Assembly: GCA_944326225.1 (NCBI GenBank)
Contig: CALVDI010000013.1
Coordinates: 1-45,341, forward strand
DNA length: 45,341 bases
From: an uncultured Bacteroidales bacterium
GTDB lineage: Bacteria > Bacteroidota > Bacteroidia > Bacteroidales > UBA932
Direction of reading: 5' to 3'
How positions within the stretch are numbered: position 1 is the first letter of the stretch; every line of letters begins with the position of its first letter. Below are positions 22,295 to 31,521 of the stretch, piece after piece. Below the pieces are notes generated by a model. The model did no database searches and had not been told where the DNA came from. It saw only the letters and a program-made list of their open reading frames with translations. Both the position numbers and the translations under genes were made by a program.

Positions 22295-24973
22295 ATGAAA
22301 AAGGTATTTTTGCTGACGGCAGCAGTTTTGTTACAGACAACGTCCTTGTGGGCGGAGGTATTGAGGGGAAAGGTAGTGGATGCTTCCAGTGGAGAAGAGA
22401 TAATAGGGGCTACGGTGGTGATAAAAGGTATGCCGGACAGCTGGACGATTACCGGTCTGGACGGCAGTTTCGTCATAGACACGGATCTCAGTTCCGGAAC
22501 TCTCATATGTAACTTAATCGGATATAAGGACGCTGAGATGCAGTTCAATTCTACGACCGGAGAGATGACAATCCTTATGGAGCAGGATGTGGTCATGCTG
22601 GATGCGGCGGTAATTACGGCGACGGGCAGCGGAAGGACAGAGGTCGCGGCGAGAAGCATAGAAAGAAATTCTGTTAATGTTGTAAATGTAATGAGCGCGA
22701 AAGCCATGGAACTCTCCCCTGATATCACGGTGGCTAATGTTATAAAGAGGATGTCAGGGGTGACCGTGGAGCGCAACAGCAGTGGGGAGGGCCAGTATGC
22801 TATCCTGCGCGGTATGGACAAACGTTACAACTATACTTTGGTCAACGGCATCAAGATCCCCAGTCCGGACAATAAGAACCGTTTTGTTCCTCTGGATATC
22901 TTCCCTTCAGAGATACTTGACAGGATAGAGGTGACAAAGTCTCTGGCGGCTGACATGGAGGGAGACGGTATCGGAGGTGCTGTCAATCTGGTAATGAAGG
23001 ATGCTCCGGAGAAAATGGAGATTTCAGCCAATCTGTCCACAGGATACAGCGCCCTGTTCATTGACAGGGATTTCCAGTCTTTCAATTACAGGGCAATACA
23101 GCCGCTGTCTCCCAATGAGAGAATGGGCCGTCCTGAACTGCACAATCAGAATTACAGTGTGTCAGCCGATGACTTTACTATGGAGAACCTGCATATGAAA
23201 TGGAGCCGTCCACGCCCGGATATCGTGGGCGGTTTCTCATATGGAGACCGTTTCTTCGGAGGCAGGCTGGGTGTCATGGCGGCGTTCAGTTATCAGAATC
23301 TTTTCCGCGGCAAGGATGCATCTCTTTACTATATACCGGGCTCTGCCGGCAAAGGCACAGAGAACAGGGCTTATTCCGATGAACAGAACCGTCTGGGGGC
23401 GCATGTGAAGTTGGATTACCGCTTTTCCAAGCGTCATAAGCTCATGCTGTATGCCGGTTATATGGATCTTCAGGAAAGCGAGGTCCGGGACGGGGCCAAT
23501 GATCAGGAGCGCACTGTGAGGATGAAGTGGAACCATCAGTATATCTTCAATACCACCCTCAAGGGAGAACATTCGTTCCTTAGGGCGGACCGTCTCAAAC
23601 TGGACTGGACAGGCGTGTTCTCCAAAGCCTACAGCACCACCCCGGACAACGTCCGTATCTATATCAACGGCGACCACCTGTATAACACTGACGCTGCGGA
23701 CCGCCGCTGGGAGCACAATAGCGACAGGGATATCGCGGGATACATCAATCTCTCCTACCGTTTTGACTTTGCCGATAACTCTTCTTTGGATCTGAAAGCC
23801 GGCGGTATGTACAGGGACAAGGTGCGCAACAGCTTTTTCAATGAATATACATTCGACTCTCCGACAGGTATATACGACCTGCAGATATATGGGCAGGACT
23901 GGACCAACTTTGATGAGCTTCTTCTTGAGCCCCGCCGTTACGGCAATGTGGGCGACCCTCTCAACTACGATGCTTTCGAGAGGATAGGTGCGGCATACCT
24001 GATGGGAACCTACAACCGGGACAGGCTGGAGGTGATAGCCGGTCTCCGCGTGGAGCATACGGATCAGGGCTATACTCTTGTCTTTCCCAGGCAGACAGAC
24101 GGAGAGGGCCATCAGGTGTATACGGATATTCTGCCCAGCGTACATCTGAAATACAACGTCCATAGGAACGCTTACCTGCGCTTTTCCTACGGACGCTCCA
24201 TCAACCGCCCCGGATTCTTCGAGATAGTGCCCTATACCATTCTCAATGAAGACTATGACGAGCAGGGTAATCCGGATCTGAAGCATACGGTGGCTGATAA
24301 TCTTGACCTCCGGTACGAGTTCTTCCCCAAATCCTCGGAGCAGCTGATGGTCGGACTGTTCTGGAAGAAACTGCATGACCCCATAGAGTACGGACTGATA
24401 TCCGAAGGACAGGCTACTTATCTGACCCCTATGAACTTCGGAGACGCGGTGAACGCCGGAGTGGAGGTGGATGTCATGAAGTATTTCAACTGGTTCGGTG
24501 TAAAGGCCAACTATACCTATACCCACTCCAGTATAACCACGACCAAGAGGACCATGGAAGGGACGGAGGTGATAGCCGTGCAGCAGACAAGGCCGCTGTA
24601 CGGTCAGGCGGCCCATGTCGCCAACCTGTCGCTGCTTTTCAAGTTCGCCAAGGCCGGAGTGGAGGCTCAGGTGTCGGGAAGCTATACCGGCCGCCGTCTG
24701 AGCGAGATATCCAACTGGGTGGACAATGATATCTGGGAGGCCGGCTACGTGCAGCTGGACGCTTCTATAGAAAAGAGCTTCAAGTGTGGCATCACCATCT
24801 TCGCCAAGGCCAACAACCTTCTGGACATGCCGGTCCTGAGGTATATCGTCAACAACCCACGTACCGAGAATCTCAAGGACTACGAGAGATACAAGGGCGG
24901 AGTGATAGAACGCAGGGAGTGGCACGGCCAGTCCGCCATGATAGGGCTTAGGTACAACTTCAAAGAGAAATAA
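22295..24973 (+). CDS. TonB-dependent outer-membrane receptor with carboxypeptidase-like N-domain
   Basis: 892 residues from MKKVFLLTAAV (an ATG two codons earlier is equally possible). Signal peptide to SLWA|E. CarboxypepD_reg-like domain about 24-105 (LRGKVVDASSGEEIIGATVV). Plug about 115-235 with SPDITVANVIKRMSGVTVER, LRGMDKRYNYTLVNGIKIPS, RIEVTKSLAADMEGDGIGGA and VNLVMKD. Then a 22-strand-type barrel with INRPGFFEIVPY and GNPDLKHTVADNLDLRYE, ending in RYNFKEK. The plug type is that of the TIGR01782-like/FecA-like branch rather than SusC, and no SusD follows. The next two genes encode a beta-helix lipoprotein and a phosphatase-like lipoprotein at 25-34 nt spacings, suggesting uptake of a product released by that enzyme, perhaps phosphorylated or organic-phosphate-derived. 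Confidence 0.9.
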   Translation: MKKVFLLTAAVLLQTTSLWAEVLRGKVVDASSGEEIIGATVVIKGMPDSWTITGLDGSFVIDTDLSSGTLICNLIGYKDAEMQFNSTTGEMTILMEQDVVMLDAAVITATGSGRTEVAARSIERNSVNVVNVMSAKAMELSPDITVANVIKRMSGVTVERNSSGEGQYAILRGMDKRYNYTLVNGIKIPSPDNKNRFVPLDIFPSEILDRIEVTKSLAADMEGDGIGGAVNLVMKDAPEKMEISANLSTGYSALFIDRDFQSFNYRAIQPLSPNERMGRPELHNQNYSVSADDFTMENLHMKWSRPRPDIVGGFSYGDRFFGGRLGVMAAFSYQNLFRGKDASLYYIPGSAGKGTENRAYSDEQNRLGAHVKLDYRFSKRHKLMLYAGYMDLQESEVRDGANDQERTVRMKWNHQYIFNTTLKGEHSFLRADRLKLDWTGVFSKAYSTTPDNVRIYINGDHLYNTDAADRRWEHNSDRDIAGYINLSYRFDFADNSSLDLKAGGMYRDKVRNSFFNEYTFDSPTGIYDLQIYGQDWTNFDELLLEPRRYGNVGDPLNYDAFERIGAAYLMGTYNRDRLEVIAGLRVEHTDQGYTLVFPRQTDGEGHQVYTDILPSVHLKYNVHRNAYLRFSYGRSINRPGFFEIVPYTILNEDYDEQGNPDLKHTVADNLDLRYEFFPKSSEQLMVGLFWKKLHDPIEYGLISEGQATYLTPMNFGDAVNAGVEVDVMKYFNWFGVKANYTYTHSSITTTKRTMEGTEVIAVQQTRPLYGQAAHVANLSLLFKFAKAGVEAQVSGSYTGRRLSEISNWVDNDIWEAGYVQLDASIEKSFKCGITIFAKANNLLDMPVLRYIVNNPRTENLKDYERYKGGVIERREWHGQSAMIGLRYNFKEK

Positions 24974-24998
24974 TCAACATTTAACATTTAAATTTATC

Positions 24999-26429
24999 AT
25001 GAAAACAAAAAGTATTTTTGTCATTGCTGCGGCAATGGTATTTTGCATGGTGTCCTGTGAGAAGAACGGCCCCGTAACGCCGGAGAATCCTGATACTCCC
25101 GGAACGGGTGACACAACGGATGTAGTGACGGAAGGTATCTCGGGAGAGGTGTCCGGAGTATGGGAGGCCGGCAGTGTAATCAATGTGACAGGCCATATCA
25201 CGGTGCCCGAGGGTCAGAGTCTGACTATCGAGGAGGGCGTGACAGTAATATTCAGCGATGCCGGAGTGGGCGTGAATCACACGGCCATAGAGTTCTCCGT
25301 GGACGGTAATCTCTACTGCCTCGGAACAGAGGATGCCCCTGTGCTGCTCACCGTGGCGGAGGAACTCAGAACGCCGGCTAATACATTCAAGGGTCTCTGG
25401 GGCGGTATCGTGGCCGGTGCCACCTGCGGGGAGATGCTTATCGACCGTACGATTATAGAATACTGCGGAGGTCAGGTAATCGAGGGCTCTCCCGCTGCGG
25501 AGAACGGTTACTACACCGCCGGTGATGACGCTTATCCCCACATCACCACCAACAATGTGGACGGCCGCTATGTGATTACCAACTCCGTTCTGCGCAACGG
25601 ATGGTCGGACGGTATCTATATGATGGGCGGCAATGCCATCATCGCCGACAATATCTTCAGTGCCATCGGATATGACGGTGCCGAGGCTGTGAACGTGAAG
25701 TCCGGTTGCACCGTGGACGTGGCCCGTAACGTGATGTTCAGTGCCAACACCAACGGCCTGAAGCTCTCCAGCTCCGACCAGAGTGAGGTGCGTCATCAGG
25801 CTAAGATACAGGCTTACAACAATACCATCATCGGCTCGGGCTGGAGGCGTGACGGTGAGAAAGGAGGCGGCATCTATGTGGAGGAGAACGCTGACGCGGG
25901 TGTATTCAACAATCTGCTGGTAAACTGCAAGTTCCGTGCTACTACTCCCGAATATGATGCTGAAGGCTCCGAGGACTGCTACGACAGGGAACACTCCATG
26001 ATTGACTACAATTTCTACGCTTCGGGTACCGTTGAGAGTTCCATAGTTTTCAGCGGTGAGTATGAGGATGACGGCGAGACTCTGCTCTACTCCGGCGTGA
26101 AGTTCCCCTACGAGGGCTATGCCTTCAACCACGAGTGGTATGACACTGAGAAAGTGGACGCGAACAGTATTATCGCCAGGACAGCCGATGAGGCAGTGGC
26201 GCTGGATCCGAAGTTCGTGAACTTTGACCTCAATATGGATCCCGCAAGCTATACTTTCAACGACAGCTGGGATTTCCATCTTACCGCAGGCTCCCCCGCT
26301 CTTGACGCTTCCAAGACCTATACCGCAGGTGACCGTCAGCCTTACTTCGCGACTTCCGGACTGGAGGTCAATGGTCAGACCTATACCTCCCCCGCCGTCG
26401 GCGCATGGTTCGGAGCATACGGTGAATAA
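24999..26429 (+). CDS. Right-handed beta-helix surface lipoprotein
   Basis: A 476-residue lipoprotein with lipobox MVSC (Cys20), followed by EKNGPVTPENPDTP, an acidic/proline linker suited to surface display. The body shows a parallel beta-helix rhythm: WEAGSVINVTGHITVPEGQS, LWGGIVAGA, YVITNSVLRNGWSDGIYMMG, NAIIADNIFSAIGYDGAE, VARNVMFSANTNGLKL, IQAYNNTIIGSG, AGVFNNLLVNC. This is a pectate-lyase-like fold, without catalytic residues I can identify. It lies between the TonB receptor and the metallophosphoesterase and is probably a substrate-binding or structural partner of that surface complex. It could alternatively be a polysaccharide-active enzyme. Confidence 0.75.
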   Translation: MKTKSIFVIAAAMVFCMVSCEKNGPVTPENPDTPGTGDTTDVVTEGISGEVSGVWEAGSVINVTGHITVPEGQSLTIEEGVTVIFSDAGVGVNHTAIEFSVDGNLYCLGTEDAPVLLTVAEELRTPANTFKGLWGGIVAGATCGEMLIDRTIIEYCGGQVIEGSPAAENGYYTAGDDAYPHITTNNVDGRYVITNSVLRNGWSDGIYMMGGNAIIADNIFSAIGYDGAEAVNVKSGCTVDVARNVMFSANTNGLKLSSSDQSEVRHQAKIQAYNNTIIGSGWRRDGEKGGGIYVEENADAGVFNNLLVNCKFRATTPEYDAEGSEDCYDREHSMIDYNFYASGTVESSIVFSGEYEDDGETLLYSGVKFPYEGYAFNHEWYDTEKVDANSIIARTADEAVALDPKFVNFDLNMDPASYTFNDSWDFHLTAGSPALDASKTYTAGDRQPYFATSGLEVNGQTYTSPAVGAWFGAYGE

Positions 26430-26463
26430 TCAGCGCAGGTAAAATCAATAAACAGACAGCTTT

Positions 26464-27447
26464 ATGAAAAGAATCAATCTTCTTACCCTTACCACCGCTG
26501 CTGCGGTATTGTCCCTGACAGCAGTGTCCTGCAACACTTCCGTGAACGTGTCCTCTTCCACGGAGGAGGACCGCTCTGAGGAGTGGAAGGCTCTTGAGCA
26601 GCCGCTTAACTTCTACATCGCCAATGACCTGGGCCGCAATGGCTACTATGACCAGAAACCCATTGCCGGGACTATGGGCGATATGGCCGAGACCATAGAC
26701 ATAGAGTTTGTGGTGGCGGCCGGTGACGTGCACCATTTCGAGGGTGTGCAGAGCGTGAGCGACCCTCTGTGGATGACCAACTACGAGCTGATTTATACCC
26801 ACCCCGATCTGATGATGCCCTGGTATGCCGTCTGCGGCAACCACGAGTACCGCAGCAACACCCAGGCCTGCATCGATTACTCGCAGGTGAGTGCCCGCTG
26901 GCACATGCCTTCGCGCTACTATACTTTCGTGCAGGAGGAGGACGGGGTTGAGATCCGCATAGTGATGCTCGACACCACTCCGATTATAGACAAGTACCGG
27001 GAGGAGACCGACAAGTATGCCGATGCCTCCAAGTCGGACTACAGCGAGCAGCTCGCATGGCTGGACAAGACCCTGTCCGAGGCCGATGAGGACTGGGTCA
27101 TCGTAGTGGGCCACCATCCGATCTACGCCTATACCGACAAGGACGAGTGTGAGCGTACCGATATGCAGGAGCGCGTGAACACCGTGCTTCTCAAACATGA
27201 CAATGTGGATATGTACGTCTGCGGACATCTGCACACATTCCAGCACATCCGCAAGGACGGCAGTGATATCGACTACGTGGTCAACTCCTCCGGTTCTCTG
27301 AGCCGCGACGTGGAGCCTATCGAGGGCACCGTCTTCTGCAGCCCCGAGTCCGGCTGGTCCCTCGTGACCGTCTCCGCCGACTCCCTCTGCCTGCACATGC
27401 TCGACAAGGACGGCAAGGTGCTCCACACCGTCACCCGTACAAAATAA
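26464..27447 (+). CDS. Tartrate-resistant-acid-phosphatase-like metallophosphoesterase lipoprotein
   Basis: A 327-residue lipoprotein with lipobox AVSC (Cys23) and a Ser/Glu-rich linker (VSSSTEEDRSEE). The calcineurin-like dinuclear-metal motifs are all present: ANDLGRNGYYDQ (first Asp), AAGDVHH, VCGNHEY, VVGHHPIYA and CGHLHTFQH. The NGYYDQ and HHFEGV environment is that of purple acid phosphatase/ACP5-type enzymes. It is expected to hydrolyse phosphomonoesters outside or on the outer membrane. It is the last gene of the TonB receptor cluster, which supports a phosphate or organophosphate scavenging role; no Pho-box-like operator was identified. Confidence 0.85.
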   Translation: MKRINLLTLTTAAAVLSLTAVSCNTSVNVSSSTEEDRSEEWKALEQPLNFYIANDLGRNGYYDQKPIAGTMGDMAETIDIEFVVAAGDVHHFEGVQSVSDPLWMTNYELIYTHPDLMMPWYAVCGNHEYRSNTQACIDYSQVSARWHMPSRYYTFVQEEDGVEIRIVMLDTTPIIDKYREETDKYADASKSDYSEQLAWLDKTLSEADEDWVIVVGHHPIYAYTDKDECERTDMQERVNTVLLKHDNVDMYVCGHLHTFQHIRKDGSDIDYVVNSSGSLSRDVEPIEGTVFCSPESGWSLVTVSADSLCLHMLDKDGKVLHTVTRTK

Positions 27448-27474
27448 GCCGTCGGTATTGATGTTATTTCAGAG

Positions 27475-27519
27475 AATGCTTGTCTTTGTGTGCAGAAATG
27501 GTACACAAAGATAAGCATT
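27475..27519 (+). promoter_or_regulatory. 45-bp palindromic operator flush with the antitoxin ATG
   Basis: Two 17-bp arms (AATGCTTGTCTTTGTGT and ACACAAAGATAAGCATT) are inverted around an 11-nt spacer, with a single mismatch that becomes a G-U pair in RNA. The right arm ends at the base before the antitoxin start codon. The left arm contains TGTCTTTG (one mismatch to the -7 consensus, plus strand), and the right arm contains TATCTTTG on the minus strand. This is the expected shape of an autoregulatory operator for a Phd/YefM-type antitoxin, or of an RNA hairpin hiding the start codon. Confidence 0.65.
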
Positions 27520-27774
27520 ATGTTGGTGGTTTCATCAAGAGAGTTCAGGGCCAACCAGAAAAATTATCTGGATATGGTGGATGCAGGGCAGGAACTGTTG
27601 ATACATAGAGGTAAAAATAAAAGCTACAGGATTGTTCCGGTGACTGAAGATGATGTTCTGGTCAGCAGAGAATATTTTATGGAGCCTGATGCGGAATATG
27701 CGCGGGCGCTTTCTTTCGAAGAGTTCAAGGAAAGAGCGTTTAAACATGTGGGAGAACTTTATGAAAGGAAGTGA
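27520..27774 (+). CDS. Phd/YefM-like antitoxin
   Basis: An 84-residue protein. The start is ATG at MLVVSSREFRANQKNYLDMV rather than an upstream GTG inside the palindrome. The N-terminal half is the Phd/YefM DNA-binding fold (VVSSREFRANQKNYLDMVDA, then GQELLIHRGKNKSYRIVPV). The C-terminal part (about 50-84) is charged and helical, as for the toxin-wrapping tail. The toxin gene begins 2 nt after its stop. The antitoxin should neutralise the toxin and repress the shared promoter by binding the palindrome just upstream. The frame is intact although its toxin partner is split. Confidence 0.85.
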   Translation: MLVVSSREFRANQKNYLDMVDAGQELLIHRGKNKSYRIVPVTEDDVLVSREYFMEPDAEYARALSFEEFKERAFKHVGELYERK

Positions 27775-27951
27775 TAATGAGAGTGATTTTTGCTCCGGAA
27801 GTCTTAAGTTGTTTTAATGCGCTGGTGGACATCCTGTATGAAAAAGGATACTTCGGATTTAAAGACAGTGCATTCAATTATGTGGAGAACCAGCTTGATG
27901 ATGTTCGTGACAATCTTCATTTAAAGGTGAAGATTTCTGCTCCTGCCTATT

Positions 27952-27963
27952 TTAAAAAGTATG
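27952..27963 (+). repeat. Left copy of 12-bp target duplication
   Basis: TTAAAAAGTATG, part of the toxin coding sequence, immediately left of the insertion. An identical copy flanks the right end. Confidence 0.8.
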
Positions 27964-27967
27964 ACTG

Positions 27968-27985
27968 TCCGCAAAGATACCCCTA
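27968..27985 (+). repeat. Left terminal inverted repeat
   Basis: TCCGCAAAGATACCCCTA, an exact inverse of the right-end copy. Read outward (minus strand) it contains TATCTTTG, a consensus -7 promoter element, directed toward the antitoxin on the antisense strand. Confidence 0.85.
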
Positions 27986-28449
27986 GTGCTGTCACCTACC
28001 AGACTTAAGGCTCTGCGACACCAAAATCCCAAGAACCAATCCGGTCATGCTGCAGTTATCGCGCAATTTCAGCAGTGACAGGCTTGTGGAGTTCTTCCAG
28101 GCCATCAGCCAGACTACGGCTGTTACTTTACGCGGCTCAAGGCAGGAGAAGAGCCGCCGGGCAAGTACTCCCGACTTTTCCCACGACTTTCATCCAAGTC
28201 CATTGCCATGTCCAAGACACCTATCCTGTGCCACATAACAACAACTCACTTGTACTCAAGAATATATGCAAATAAGGCCGAGGACAGAGGTGGCGGATTC
28301 CAGGCATTTTGACGGTTTTCGGGTACCCCTATCCTCCGCACTGCTTTACATTCGCTTAATTACCAAGAACTTCCAAGAAGCGACAAAGGACAGGTCTATA
28401 GCAGACAGATACTATTATCTCCCCTATGCGGCCATCCTCCCTGGCCCCA

Positions 28450-28497
28450 CCGGGAAAGTGAACCGCTTTCCCACGAATCCCGGGCACTTTCTCCCGG
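28450..28497. repeat. Inverted repeat inside the element
   Basis: CCGGGAAAGTG and CACTTTCTCCCGG form a GC-rich imperfect stem (two extra bases in the right arm) around a 24-nt loop. It may fold as RNA or single-stranded DNA. Confidence 0.5.
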
Positions 28498-28568
28498 CGA
28501 ATCCGCATAGCCCACTCATTCCTCTGGCAGCGTTGAAGGCAGGAGGTCGAAAAGACCAGGCCCCTTTA

Positions 28569-28614
28569 CCTTGAATATCACGGAGTTACGGAGTAACGAC
28601 GATGATATTCAAGG
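28569..28614. repeat. 12-bp perfect inverted repeat inside the element
   Basis: CCTTGAATATCA and TGATATTCAAGG enclose 22 nt that contain a second small stem GTTAC/GTAAC with a GGA loop. A cruciform or terminator-like structure in the middle of the element, without a U-tract. Confidence 0.65.
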
Positions 28615-28935
28615 CAGATTCTTCCCTCTTGTGCCGAGGGCGGCAAGTCTTTTCTCCCCGCCTGCCTCCCCGCCACATCCGTCACCTACGACACTTTCGT
28701 CGGTGCATTCCGCTCTTCCGGTCCAATCCTCCCGGCATCCTCACGTTGCTTTTTAGTTATATTGCAACTACCTGATTGCCTGGATTTTTTGTTTTTTGCA
28801 AAAAGTTAAATGACGGCAAAAAGGCTCATTCTGAGCGTAATTCGCCCCACTTAAAATGTCGCTGGATAGATAAAATGTTTATATTCAAGTATATACAACT
28901 CAACTAAAAAGCATCGTGAAGTAAAGTGAGGACTT

Positions 28936-28953
28936 TAGGGGTATCTTTGCGGA
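28936..28953 (+). repeat. Right terminal inverted repeat with outward -7 element
   Basis: TAGGGGTATCTTTGCGGA, the exact inverse of the left copy. Its TATCTTTG (28942-28949) points out of the element on the plus strand toward the toxin 3' half and the smpB 3' end. Confidence 0.85.
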
Positions 28954-28961
28954 TAATCGTA

Positions 28962-28973
28962 TTAAAAAGTATG
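28962..28973 (+). repeat. Right copy of 12-bp target duplication
   Basis: TTAAAAAGTATG, identical to the left copy; after it the toxin reading frame resumes. Confidence 0.8.
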
Positions 28974-29119
28974 GGCAGAAATTATTGTATTCTGTATTTA
29001 AGTCAAGTACTGCTACCAGTTGGTATGTCTTTTACAATGTTTACGATGTTGATGGAGAACAGGTGTTCCTGATAAAGTACATCGCTAATAATCACTCGAT
29101 TGCAAAGTTTCTGTGATTG

Positions 29120-29566
29120 TTATTCGGGGGAGTAGCGGCGCAGGTCCTTTTCCTTGATGGACTGCCGCTTGTCGTACTCTTTCTTGCCCCGCGCCAGGGC
29201 GATGTCCAGCTTGGCGTAGCCGTTTTCGGAGATAAACAGGCGGCGGGTGACGATGGTCAGGCCTTTTTCCTTGACGGACCTGGCCAGTTTGCGCAGCTCT
29301 TTTTTAGTCAGCAGCAGCTTGCGGTCCCGCTTGGGATCGTGGCGGTTGAAGGTACCCCACCAGTATTCGGCTATGTGCATGTTCTTGACATAAAGCTCTC
29401 CGCCGGAGAAATAGCAGTAACTGTCCACAAGCGAAGCCTTGCCGGCCCTGATGGACTTGATCTCGGTGCCGGTCAGGACTATGCCCGCTGTGTAGTTCTC
29501 CAGAAACTCGTATTCGAACGAGGCCTTCTTGTTGCGGATTTCTATCTTGCTTTTTGCCTTTGCCAT
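29120..29566 (-). CDS. smpB: SsrA-binding protein (trans-translation)
   Basis: A 148-residue small basic RNA-binding protein that binds tmRNA and delivers it to stalled ribosomes. The canonical OB-fold segments are present: [61 protein letters not shown] and the basic C-tail [18 protein letters not shown]. The start [15 protein letters not shown] is standard. Its -7 box ends 6 nt before the ATG, implying a leaderless mRNA. The 3' end faces the toxin gene, 3 nt apart. tmRNA (ssrA) itself is not in the window. Confidence 0.97.
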   Translation of the reverse strand: MAKAKSKIEIRNKKASFEYEFLENYTAGIVLTGTEIKSIRAGKASLVDSYCYFSGGELYVKNMHIAEYWWGTFNRHDPKRDRKLLLTKKELRKLARSVKEKGLTIVTRRLFISENGYAKLDIALARGKKEYDKRQSIKEKDLRRYSPE

Positions 29567-29572
29567 AAACTA

Positions 29573-29580
29573 CAAAGATA
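29573..29580 (-). promoter_or_regulatory. -7 element (TATCTTTG) of smpB, 6 nt from the ATG
   Basis: An exact TAnnTTTG match on the minus strand. With six bases between it and the ATG, transcription would start at or beside the start codon. The rest of the 172-nt divergent gap to atpD shows no clear atp promoter. Confidence 0.65.
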
Positions 29581-29723
29581 CGAATTATATGCCATTATGT
29601 GCGAAAAGTTTTATGTAGTTCTGTTTTTGATAGGAAGAGTACCGATAAAGACATAAAATAAATGTGATTTAAACGGCTTCTGGCACAATATTCGGAGAGT
29701 CCCACTGTGAAAAAATTTTTTGA

Positions 29724-31268
<1,545 letters not shown>

Positions 31269-31272
31269 TATT

Positions 31273-31521
31273 ATGGAACTGTTGATAGTCTCGCCTGTCA
31301 GAACCGTGTGTGAAACGGAGGTGACCAAGGTCTTCTTCCCCGGTGCGGCCGGAGGCTTTGAGGTCTTCCCCGGCCACGCACCTCTGCTTACATCCCTTAA
31401 GTCCGGCAATATCGTCTATACGCTTCCGGACGGGAAAGAGGAGACAGTGGCCGTACGCACCGGCTGTGTACGTCTGCTGGATGACAGGATAGAGGCATGT
31501 GTGGAGACAGTAGAGCCATGA
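31273..31521 (+). CDS. atpC: F1 ATP synthase epsilon subunit, beta-sandwich only
   Basis: 82 residues: just the N-terminal beta-sandwich domain (LLIVSPVRTVCETEVTKVFF, GGFEVFPGHAPLLTSLKSG, VAVRTGCVRLLDDRIEACVE). The C-terminal helical hairpin that inhibits ATP hydrolysis in E. coli epsilon (about 138 residues) is missing; short epsilon subunits are common in Bacteroidota. Its stop overlaps the atpB start (ATGA), so translation is coupled. Confidence 0.93.
   Translation: MELLIVSPVRTVCETEVTKVFFPGAAGGFEVFPGHAPLLTSLKSGNIVYTLPDGKEETVAVRTGCVRLLDDRIEACVETVEP

Larger units (their letters stand above)
27964..28961. mobile_element. 998-bp insertion element without a recognisable transposase
   Basis: Bounded by 12-bp direct repeats and carrying near-terminal 18-bp perfect inverted repeats. 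The outermost bases differ (ACTG on the left, ATTA plus four more bases on the right). Inside I find only short frames (longest about 100 codons) with no resemblance to transposases, reverse transcriptases or integrases; stops occur in every frame. The interior is pyrimidine-rich on the plus strand and contains several long inverted repeats, followed by an AT-rich right third. It is most likely a non-autonomous (MITE-like) element mobilised in trans, or an internally deleted IS. Target duplications of 10-13 bp are known for IS4-family elements, but I cannot assign a family. Confidence 0.75.
27777..29116 (+). pseudogene. RelE/ParE-like toxin gene split by an insertion element
   Basis: The first 62 codons (MRVIFAPEVLSCFNALVDIL to PAYFKKY) run into the insertion and stop shortly after at TAG. 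The remaining 47 codons (GQKLLYSVFKSSTATSWYVF to IANNHSIAKFL) lie on the far side and end at TGA. Removing the 998-bp element plus one copy of the 12-bp duplication joins the halves in frame into a 109-residue protein with the length and the C-terminal FLIKYIANNHSIAKFL pattern of RelE/ParE-superfamily toxins. No other lesion is seen in either half. As it stands, no full toxin can be made. It would form a type II toxin-antitoxin pair with the upstream antitoxin. Confidence 0.85.

Noticed and set aside
23237-24925. Open frame of 562 codons on the minus strand
   Set aside because: Antisense to the TonB receptor; no signal peptide, domain or plausible start context.
28266-28574. 102-codon frame inside the insertion element
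   Set aside because: No resemblance to transposases or other proteins; Pro/Arg-rich composition and overlap with inverted repeats suggest non-coding DNA.
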